This document shows, one piece after another, positions 55,765 to 64,000 of a DNA stretch of 64,000 nt; positions within the stretch are counted from its first letter, which is position 1, and each line of letters begins with the position of its first letter. The translations under genes and the position numbers were made by a program. The stretch covers positions 160,502 to 224,501 of the forward strand of contig WELA01007315.1 in assembly GCA_009602735.1 (NCBI GenBank), given 5' to 3'. Under the pieces are notes generated by a model. It had not been told where the DNA came from, searched no databases, and was given only the letters and a program-made list of their open reading frames with translations. Source of the DNA: Mesotaenium endlicherianum (lineage: Eukaryota > Streptophyta > Zygnematophyceae > Zygnematales > Mesotaeniaceae).

Positions 55765-56544
55765 TCATGTTCTGTCGTCTGAAGGTGGGTCTGGGTTCTT
55801 GCTGAGTCCATTGGCGTCGTTGTTGAGCACTCCTGCTCTGTGCACCCTTGTCATTTGGTACTTTTGCAGCTTAAGAGCCCATCGAGCCAACTTACCAGTG
55901 AGGTCTCCATTCTTCATCAGCCATAATAATGGTGAGTGATCCGTGATCAGCGTGGAGGGTCTTCCCCACAGATACTCTCTGAAGTGTGTGACAGCCCAAA
56001 CCACTACCAGCAGCTCTCCTTCGTAGGACGAGTAGTTGCTCTCCGCTTGATTGTTAGAGCGTGAGGCATAGGCAATGACATACTCCTCTCTAGGGCTTGC
56101 GGCTTGAGTGAGCACTCGATCTTCTGTTTTCACAGGGATCTGGTTGAAGCCTTGGCGCAGATCGATGATGCTGAACACCTTCCTGGTGGTGGCAATCGCA
56201 AAGATCCGCTCCGGCGTTGGCATCGCATAGCTGTCTGGCTCCGTGTAGAGATTCAGTCGCCTGTAATCTCCACACATACAAGTGGCAGTGTAATTGCCGG
56301 CCTCGTCCTTTTTAGCGACTACTACTGTGGGAGCCCCATGCACTGAGGTAGATTTTTCAATCATGCGGAGCTTATGCAACTCTTCGCAAGTTTTCTCCAC
56401 ACAGTCCCACTTTGTCTGACTGAGCTTATGCGGCCCAAGTCTGATTAAGTTATCAGTAGTTAGTGTGATCTCACACACACTGGCAGTGGTTCTACCAATC
56501 TTCTCCTTAGTAAAAGTAAACACCTTGCGGTGTTTCTTCAGCAA
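55765..56544 (-). pseudogene. Element E reverse transcriptase and RNase H
   Basis: The frame contains SVHGAPTVVVAKKDEAGNYT, CGDYRRLNLYTEPDSYAMP and VFSIIDLRQGFNQIPV (RT), then YVIAYASRSNNQAESNYSSY (RNase H) and LARWALKLQKYQMTRVHRAG. Family is Ty3/gypsy. It matches the corresponding region of element D. Confidence 0.8.
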
Positions 56545-56644
56545 CCTTTCTACTTTGTGCTCTCTGCTGGGTTGAGACTATTTTCCCAATGGCAGAAGTC
56601 TCAGTTTCAGGTTGATTCTCCCCAACAAAGGCATCCAGTAGTTG

Positions 56645-58218
56645 CTACTCGTTGGGTGCAGGTGGGGGCTTTTCGCCCTCATCCTGGCCCTCAGGCTTTT
56701 CTGCCTGATTCTGGCTTTCACGCTTTTTTGCCTGATTCTTAGGAGGTGGGGTAGTAGGCTTTGCAGCTTGCTCCTCCGTTGCCATAGGCTCTGCAGCCTG
56801 TTTCCTAGACTTTTTACCATTCCCAATGACGCGTCGCCTCTCCTGCGGTGAGGTGTACATCAGGCGCCTCCGGATGGGTTGCCTCAGGAACCTTTCTTCA
56901 TCGACTGCAGTCCAACTGGTCCCGATTCCTCCTTCTTCACGTGGCCAAGGTTGGTTTGCCACTGGCCAACCTGCAGGATCTGTCCTAGGGCTGATTACCC
57001 AGCCCCACTCTCGCTCAATAAAAGCCATGCTGCGGGGGGCCGGGCCATACTCCTCCCTTGCGGGTGGTGTGACCGTCCATGCCTGCGCCAACGTTTGCGG
57101 CCTTTGAGGTGCCGCTAGTTGTGCGAGGAAAGCATCATCTGCTGCGGTCAAGCGGCTGATGGTGTTTCTCAGATCCATCAGTTCCCATTCTGGGATTGCA
57201 GGTGTCATGAGAGCAGGTGCCTCCGGCCTCTGCATCCTAAGATCTGATAGTTGCAACAAGGGCGTGTAATGCCTGGCGGCACACTAATGCCCAATGCCAT
57301 TGCCCTGCAAATCAAGCCGTCCTCTCCCTCTCTCTGCAGAATATCCCGCAGAGGCGGAGGAGGTGGGAGTGTGGTTCCTCGCAGAACGCCCTCTCTCTGA
57401 GCCTTCCCCTTATGCTTGAAATATCGCTTTAGCATCCTCCTAAAAGATGCGTTACCCTCACGGGCCACCTTCCTTGGTCTGCTTGCGCGACCCTTGGGCT
57501 TACCTTGCGCTGTCTCCACTTTAGCAATGCAGGCAGTCACCTCCTGCCGTTGCGGCGGTTGTGCGATTGACTTGGGCTCTGCCACTGAAAGACTGGCAGT
57601 AGGGGTACTGGATGTTGGTGACCTTAGTTCTTCATAAAGGTCTGCCGAGCTTGGCCCCATCAGGTGGTCAGCTACCCAGTCGTCAGTACTCACCTCCTGC
57701 AAGTCAAGCAGATCCAACTCTGGCGTGGGAAAACGTGGAATTTCTTTCCTGGCTTCCCCCCCATTGTTGAGTGATAGCAACTCAAACTTTGGGAGGCCTT
57801 GCATCTCTGCATCCTCTCCCTCCTCCGGCTTCTCTGTTTCAGGAGGCGGCGGTTCTTCATCCCCTCCTGTGTTGAGCCTTGCCATGTTGATGATGGCTGA
57901 CTGTAGAGCGCGAGCTGCTTTTGCCACTTTCTCTTTCTTGAGTCGAGGGGCGTCTGCTTCCAGCAACTGCTCCATGATTTGCCTGGTGATCGACTCAGCT
58001 GTGCTGCCAACTGTGTCTTGTGGTTGCCCTTTGGCCTCTGGCTCTGGGCTCATCAAAACAGGTGTGGCGGGCAATCTCTCGACCGTCTCCTTCCTGCGTT
58101 CTTCAAAGATCACCCCCAAGCAAATGGTCTTTCCAGACCCTCCAGAATTTCCTGAATTTTGACTCCATTCTTCGGCCCATTCGCCAATATTGCACTGGCG
58201 TTCTTCATATCTTGACAT
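56645..58218 (-). pseudogene. Element E unknown region between methyltransferase and RT
   Basis: Two minus frames, 57205-58218 and 56645-57259, cover this insert. The first contains a helical charged segment (KKEKVAKAARALQSAIINMA), an acidic part and a basic patch (GKPKGRASRPRKVAREG) that resembles an AT-hook-like DNA-binding stretch. The second ends in lysine-, glutamate- and proline-rich sequence (NQAEKPEGQDEGEKPPP). No known domain is recognised. In element D the methyltransferase is followed more directly by RT. Confidence 0.5.
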
Positions 58219-58558
58219 TGCCGCGTCTGGGGATGGGCCTCCAAAAACCTAGTCTTGGGCCATGTTTTGTAACTCAGAAGTGGTATCTTCCTCCCCTTCT
58301 GGCATCCTCACAAATATTTGGCTGGAGCGTTCTGCAGATGATGGGGTCTCCTCTGATTCGCTTACTGCAGCGCTCGCCAAAGAGTTTGCTTCACCAGTTG
58401 CCTGGTCTTCCATGGCTACGTCTTCTCGTAGGCTTTGCAGCTCTCTGACTAGAGGGTCGTGTAGAGCCGCCATCCGATTGTCAATTCGCGCCAGTAGGTC
58501 TTGACACCTGGTCAGCTCCGTCACTCTGGTTTCTCTGAGTGCTTCACCTTGGTTAGCC

Positions 58559-59690
58559 TCAGCTGCGTCCCTTAACACCATATTCTTCTTGTCGCCAATG
58601 CGCTTCCCTGATAGCTCTCTGATCAGAGGTGGGCACCACATGGACTCCAATTGTTACTGGTCTCGACCTGGGCATAGGCTTGTCAGAGAATGTCATCTGT
58701 TGCCAAGTCATAATCGTCTCCACCAACCCCGTCATGGAGTGATGCCCAATCATATTGCCGAATATCTTCCCAACGTCGTCCTGTCCCACCATCGCAACAA
58801 TTTCTTGTGCAATGGAGTTGGGTACCCCCAGGCACCTTCCCTTCTCTTCAGCTGTCGGCTCTCTCCATTGAGCTTCTATATCGTGCGCATTCTTGACCAT
58901 TCCTGGTCCTCCATTCACGAATGCGCGTGATCCTGGGTATGCCGAGAAGGTGGGCAGCACCACCCTTGGCCGGCCTGGCTCGTTGACGACGTACTGTGGG
59001 TAGGAATTCCTCCTGATCACTGGCTTGGGTTTCCACCATCAGTGCTTCTCCCACAGATACTGCTGTTGGTGAGCGCCGCGTAATGTCCTCCATCTCCCTC
59101 GGGACTTCAATGGACATGCCGTTGGTCCAGAATAGTCTGGCTCGGTGTGCGAGTCCTCCGTGCCTGGCGTCGTTGATCAATACATGATGACCTAGGGTGG
59201 AGTAGAAGACCAGCCATGGATCTCCTGGCTTCATCTGGTTGTAATCCATTCCTCGATGTACATTCTCAATCACAAACACTGGTGGGTAGAGATGCTGGCG
59301 TTCCCGCAGCATACTGATGATTTTCACCATCCATCCCTAGTGTTGTGCTCGCGGGTCATTGAATCCCCTCCTGTTCCCAGCTTGCGAGAAAGATTGACAA
59401 GGGAATCTCGCAAAGATCCAGTCAACCTGTAACCATACAGGTCCTCAGACTTCACATCGAGAATGTTTCCTCCAGCAAGACGCACCAAACTAGAGTCAGT
59501 AGGCACCAACGCCTTGAAATGATGCATTTGCCGCATCTGACTCATGACCTCCTTAAATGCTGTAAAAGCACTCTCATCATTGTCCACATACAGCATTTTG
59601 GATACCTGGATACCTCGCTGAATCAGTGAGATGGTTCCAGAACCAAGTCCGGCGAACAATTCCAGCACTACTACTCCTCTCCTGCGAAAA
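58559..59690 (-). pseudogene. Element E C5-cytosine methyltransferase, DNMT3-like
   Basis: Motif I is LELFAGLGSGTISLIQRG, followed by the DNMT3-type LYVDNDESAFTAFKEVM. A motif IV word PCQSFSQAG, motif VI FVIENVHRG and motif VIII LAHRARLFWTNG follow. A motif IX-X region contains WREPTAEEKGRCLGVPNSIA and VGKIFGNMIG, which resembles the end of DNMT3 catalytic domains. S-adenosylmethionine would be the methyl donor and DNA cytosine the target. It lies between protease and RT as in element D. Sequence similarity to the D enzyme is limited to motifs, so the two may be anciently diverged or separately acquired. The element is broken. Confidence 0.8.
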
Positions 59691-60400
59691 AGGATCTTCC
59701 ATCCTCATAATGCCTTGCGGCAGCGGGTCTACTCCGGGCATCAAATTGGCAGCGGAGTTAACTGGATAAGAAACTGGCAGCAGCTCTTGCGGGCCACGGT
59801 CCCTGTTACTCACAGCTTCTAGTTGCTCCATAAACCGAGGTTGCCAAACTAGGGGAGTCGGCATGTTGACGCTGGTGTAGCCCTCCTCTTCGCGTTGCAT
59901 GATGAGGTCATAATGGTCTGGATACCGGTCATTCGCACAACAGTCTAGCAGTCCGTAATTCACCTCTCCCAAGCAAACCAGTTTTACAGGAATTTCTCTT
60001 GTCGGCTGCCGATCTGTCGACTGGTAAGTCACCCTCTGCTTCCGCAGGTCGATGACCAAACCCAGGGGAATCACAGTTTCTGTCCCCAAGAGAACATCAT
60101 AGTTCTCTGCCTCTGTCACCGTGCATTCTATGTGCAGTGACGCCTCCTCAGGCTTCCCCAAGTTTACTGTGATTTTCACAGGCTTGCGGGTAATTCCACA
60201 AGACTTCGAAATCTGCTCAGATGCAGTCCTCAACTAAAAAGGACTTTCTTTCAGGTCCCTTGCCGTCAATCCCAGAGCTTTCACAGCTCGCTTTCCCAAG
60301 ATTACTGGCTGTGCGCCAGTGTCCAATAGGATATTGGGAGCGGCCCAGTCGTTGAACGCCAAAACTCTATCCTTGTTCTGCACTCTCACAGTGCTAAAAT
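59691..60400 (-). pseudogene. Element E retropepsin-like protease
   Basis: NILLDTGAQPVILGKRAVKA is the active-site segment (D-T-G), and NYDVLLGTETVIPLGLVIDL lies about 100 residues on. Both words have counterparts in element D at 15565-16182, supporting common descent. Confidence 0.8.
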
Positions 60401-61385
60401 TAGTAGGCAGCGAAGCGCTGTTCGCGCCTTCCTCAGCTATGTCCAGCTGCTGTCCGGCTTCTTCAACCGTGAAAGGATACGTAAGACGCAGATCAACGAG
60501 TGAAAGACAAGGAATGTGCTGAATCCGGTGTTCCACCAGAGCCTTCAGCTTCTCCAGCGAAAAACTAAATGTCTTGCGTGGCCCAGGCTTGGCTTGTCGT
60601 AGCTGCGCAATCTTGTTCTCATCGAGAGTGATCCTAAAGGTCTGAGGAAGCTTCCCAGCATTCCTTGGAACCAGACGGTCATGATCTGCGCGCTCCGCAG
60701 CCGTTGCAGCCACGGCCTTCTCAGGCGTCAGCTTCTCGCCTTTGCAGATGGTCTTTTCGGCCACATCTGCATCATAATAGACATTAGGCACCTTTAGTTT
60801 TGCAAATTGAGCTTTCAACTCTGCAATCTCTGCACTCATAGCGTCATACTTCTGGTCACCCTTTTGGTTACCAGAGTCATCTTTAACCTTTTTCTTACCC
60901 TTATCTGCCTCTTTCGTGGCAGTATTAGTCAATGGTGGCTTCACATTTGGGTTCTTGGACCAACACTCATGTTCTGAGTGTCCCTTTTTGCTGCAATGTG
61001 CGCATACCTGCGCCTTGCTAGCAGACAATTGCTTAGCATCCGGGTACGGACAATCTCTCTTCTGATGTTTCGATTTCTTGCAATTCCAACAGCCCTCTGC
61101 TGTCTCAGCAGTGTTGGCGTGCTTAGCAAACCTATTGAAAGACCCGCTCTTCTTCTTAAACTGAAAATTAGAGCTATTGGCCTTAGGCTGAAAGGATTCC
61201 TCCCTTCTCTCAGGAGCCATAAGCCGCCTGGAAGCCTCCTTGTACCAGACTTTACCTTCCTCGACATTGCGTGCTATTTCAGCAGCCTCGTCGATGTTCC
61301 AATTGATTCCGCGTTTCGCAGATAGGTGCGGCCTGACCTCCCGATCTGTGTCTTTACCCAAATACAATAAGAATTTGTCAGCCAC
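60401..61385 (-). pseudogene. Element E gag nucleocapsid part with two zinc knuckles
   Basis: The minus frame has two CCHC knuckles, CWNCKKSKHQKRDC and CAHCSKKGHSEHEC, then a lysine-rich, coiled-coil-prone segment and a linker to the protease. Upstream of the knuckles lies NIDEAAEIARNVEEGKVWYK, a typical end of the gag capsid region. Confidence 0.8.
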
Positions 61386-62405
61386 ATCTTAGACTCATAG
61401 ATTCCTGCCTTCTTGGCAAGGTCTACCAATCTGGATTCGACCTCCATCACTGTCTCGTTCTTCTGACGGACAAAATGCACATAATGGTGCACCTTAAGAC
61501 TGCGATCCTCTGGGAATTTTGCTTCAAGCAACTTAAAGAAACGATGCAGACAGTGCTCAGAGTCTAACTGGTCATCCCCAGCCTCCATATCCCTACGGCA
61601 ACTAGCCAACGCTTGCGCATGGCTTGCTTCCGTGGTGGCACTATCACCATGCTGTCCTGTAAAAGGTGCAGCCCTGCGCGTTACTTGTTCCTGAGCATTA
61701 GCAATCTTTTCAGACAATTTTGCACACACTTTACGCAATTCTGCGACAGACCCAGCATCATCATCTCGAGTAGCCGCTCGCTGCTGACCCTCAAGGAGTT
61801 GCCTCATGGCATCTGTTAATTCTTGTGTTAGTGCAGCTAAGTCTACGCTCTCAACAGGTGCAGCAGGTATCGCTCTTCCTGATGACAAAGCGGACAGGCG
61901 GGCTTTCGCAGTCTCTTTCTGGATTTTTTACTCCCTCGCCTTCTTTTGCTCGTCAAACGCCCATTCATGGGTAAGGTTCTCATCCTTCCGGAATTGGCGA
62001 TAAAGCAACAAGGCATCCTTGTCCAAGTACTGAACCAAGCTTATAGAAGCAACTGACTGAGTGTAAGAAGAATCCTTTTGGATTCTCTCGAAAAAATCAA
62101 CCCAATAGATCGCATCAAACTCTTCGAAAGTGAGACTATTTCCATCGGTTCGTCCACTAAAACACTTTGTAGACAGCTTGAACTTAGGATTTTCATCCTT
62201 ATCATCACCAGTCATTTCGAATGGTGACCAAGACTCACTAACTTTACCCCACACGTCGTGCTCTCTGCCCAAATTGGGTACAAAGGCTTTTACATTATAC
62301 GGATTCTCACTGTTTGTGGCAGTATGGCGAGACTCGTCTCCCGACGGTTGCTCACTCCACAGGTTATCCGTGCGCTTAGATGTCTCACTTCCTCGTGGAC
62401 TCTAG
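61274..62405 (-). pseudogene. Element E gag, N-terminal and capsid part
   Basis: Minus-strand segments at 61274-61888 and 61928-62272 contain LAALTQELTDAMRQLLEGQQ (coiled coil), HCLHRFFKLLEAKFPEDRSL and HYVHFVRQKNETVMEVESRL, which align with the gag of element D. The upstream segment has FEEFDAIYWVDFFERIQKDS. This is the structural protein of the particle. The element is broken. Confidence 0.7.
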
Positions 62406-64000
62406 CTTGAATCAGAATCTTCCGCAGGCTCCACAGGGTAGTAGAGTCTTCCACTCCTCAACCGCATGTACAGTTAAATTTCTCCGATTCCCCTTCCAGG
62501 TTGAGCACCTGCAGCCCTCACAGGCCTCAATCCCCAATTTGCTTGGGAATTTCTATTCACCTAAACCACAGAACCAAAGTTCTCAGAAGTAGGACGGAAG
62601 TCTCTTACTTCCACATAAGCTTTATGCCTTAAGGTTCTTGGGTTCACAGACGAATAAATTGTAGTTTGCAAAAATCACACTCTAAGCAGCTTGACATACA
62701 ACGTCAGATTCAGAGAAGATCGCCCTTCAGGCTTTCGCTTAACTTTCACAAAGTCACAGCTTACAAAACTCTAAAACTACACGTCTATGCTGGCCTGGGT
62801 CAAGCTCTTCACTCAACACCGCGCCTTAACAGTTCTTCACTGCCAGGCTAGGCTCACTCAGTTCTTCACTAAGAGCTTTATCTGCCAATACTACCCTCTC
62901 TCTTCGAGATGCGAATGCGACTTCTGAGAACTTGGAAACCAACACACAACTCACCATTTTAAGGCTGCTTCACACACACTTGTGGCGTTCGGCCGAATCT
63001 GTGCTAATCTTCTAGCAGATTCTATTCTGCAGTTCTCCTACTTTCAACAGTGAGATTCCCTCTTAGAAACTCCTACAATCCTAACTTATCTATGATACAC
63101 TGAGCAGAATCTTCAGCGTCGGCAGAAGCGTGGGGCCTCGGCTTTCCAATGGCCTTGGGAACTCCTTCTTCTTCTTCGCGCCCTTCTTCTCCTTCCTTCT
63201 GCTCCTTCTGCTCCATCTGCTTCTTGGCAAAAGTGCGTGAGAGTGAATGACATGTCTCAGGCAAGATTCGTGCCTTTTGCAGGCACCACACAGCGTCATC
63301 TTTCGAGAATGCCGTGCTTAGTCACAAAGCTTAGCTGCATGTCACTTCCGCCTAGCCATGCTCAACTCAAACTCGTAGTCACTCAACATGCATGCACACC
63401 TCGTGACTGTCGCGCGTGGCTGCTTAGCTTCTCAGCTGGCAGTCACGCCTAATTGGCTCATGGCTAAGAACTCCTGAGCGGCGTGTACAAGCAAATGCCA
63501 CTTGCTCAAGATTCCCAACCGGGTGGCCGTAACCTATCTTGGCATTGCGACCATGACCTGGCTTAATCTGCCAGTCACACAATACATAACTTGGTACCTG
63601 GTGGGCGGCTCATCACTGATCCCCAGCTTCTAGCCTCGCGACTGTCTATGCCGTTAAAAACCTCCCCCATCCCTGGGTGTGGGGCACATTGACATTGACC
63701 CCTTGCCAGTGGTCTTGACGCCGACATAAGCGCTGACTGCGACGTAATCAGTCAAGTGGTCGGTGAGTCAACATTGACTTTTCCGTACCTGGGTGGCCGT
63801 AGCTTGCGCTGCGCGTGCGGCACAGTCAAACGGATAGTAGTCGCGACAACCTTAGTGGCTGTGTGTGGTGACTGTACCAAAGATATGTATATAAATTTTA
63901 GTTTCCTGCTTTTGAGGAATGGCGTCACTGACGAGATGATAGCGAAAGGCGGTGACATGTATCTGGCCCTTGGTGATGTAAAGGACAAAAAGTCGGGTAG
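62406..64000. other. Leader or LTR side of element E, unresolved
   Basis: No protein or RNA gene is supported. A short word CAGTTCTTCACT recurs at about 62830-62870. No copy of this stretch was seen left of 54185, so it cannot be called an LTR from this window. Frames with lysine and glutamate runs at 63073-63299 follow a TTCTTC-type simple tract and are not convincing genes. Confidence 0.4.

Larger units (their letters stand above)
54185..62405 (-). mobile_element. Ty3/gypsy element E with DNA methyltransferase and PHD-like finger
   Basis: Element E reads on the minus strand as gag, two zinc knuckles, retropepsin-like protease, C5-cytosine methyltransferase, an unknown basic/acidic region, RT, RNase H, integrase and a PHD-like finger. 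The gene order and several protein words are shared with element D, so they are sister families. No repeat pairing the sequence left of 54185 with that right of 62405 was found, so the LTRs are either outside the window or not recognised, and the limits given are those of coding sequence. The element is broken, with roughly a dozen breaks. Confidence 0.82.

Noticed and set aside
63073-63299. Lysine/glutamate-rich minus-strand frames
   Set aside because: They are translation of a TTCTTC-type simple tract without other support.
52900-64000. LTR pair for element E
   Set aside because: No stretch left of the coding region was found repeated to the right of it.
1-64000. CRISPR arrays, rRNA or tRNA genes
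   Set aside because: No regularly spaced identical repeats or recognisable rRNA or tRNA core sequences were seen; the tRNA-like words are retroelement primer sites.

Overview
The window looks like repeat-rich nuclear DNA of a plant-lineage eukaryote, most likely a streptophyte (charophyte) alga of the Chara type. The reasons are Ty3/gypsy chromoviruses with tRNA-iMet-like primer sites, Ty3/gypsy elements carrying cytosine-5 DNA methyltransferases (recalled, not looked up, as reported from charophytes and dinoflagellates), pieces of a pentatricopeptide-repeat gene, and intron-containing exons that read like plant APC5. The species call is inference. Most of the sequence is transposable elements in various stages of decay.

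Layout. 1-4557 (+): the 3' part of a chromovirus (copy A) with an extra third ORF after pol; its LTR abuts a host PPR-like exon. 4558-8510: host sequence with PPR-like pieces, an unrecognised exon, a long pyrimidine tract and an AT-rich spacer. 8515-35313 (-): a three-level nest. Outer element D (methyltransferase-bearing Ty3/gypsy, target duplication TGCT) contains chromovirus C (18292-33284, near-matching 5-bp duplication), which contains chromovirus B (23221-32095, exact duplication GATAC, same family as copy A and apparently whole). 35318-39500: host sequence including exons resembling anaphase-promoting complex subunit 5. 40021-45725 (-): a CMC/Plavaka-like DNA transposon (T1) with a 760-base gap inside a GA microsatellite. 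45785-46931: a solo LTR of the D family. 48306-51830: a second DNA transposon candidate (T2) with a decayed DDE-like transposase gene (+) facing an unknown companion gene (-). 53479-53823 (+): a fragment resembling an HUH (replitron-like) endonuclease. 54185-62405 (-): element E, a second methyltransferase-bearing Ty3/gypsy element; 62406-64000 is its probable leader/LTR side.

The main theme is chromatin modules on retroelements. A, B and C end pol with a chromodomain. D and E place a C5-cytosine methyltransferase between protease and reverse transcriptase, and a PHD-like zinc finger after the integrase tail. The A/B family adds a conserved coiled-coil, acidic and RS-rich third protein with no envelope features. 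LTR pair divergence by eye is about 2-3% for B and about 8-10% for C, which fits the nesting order. Retroelement copies are treated as fossils; only overall condition is stated.
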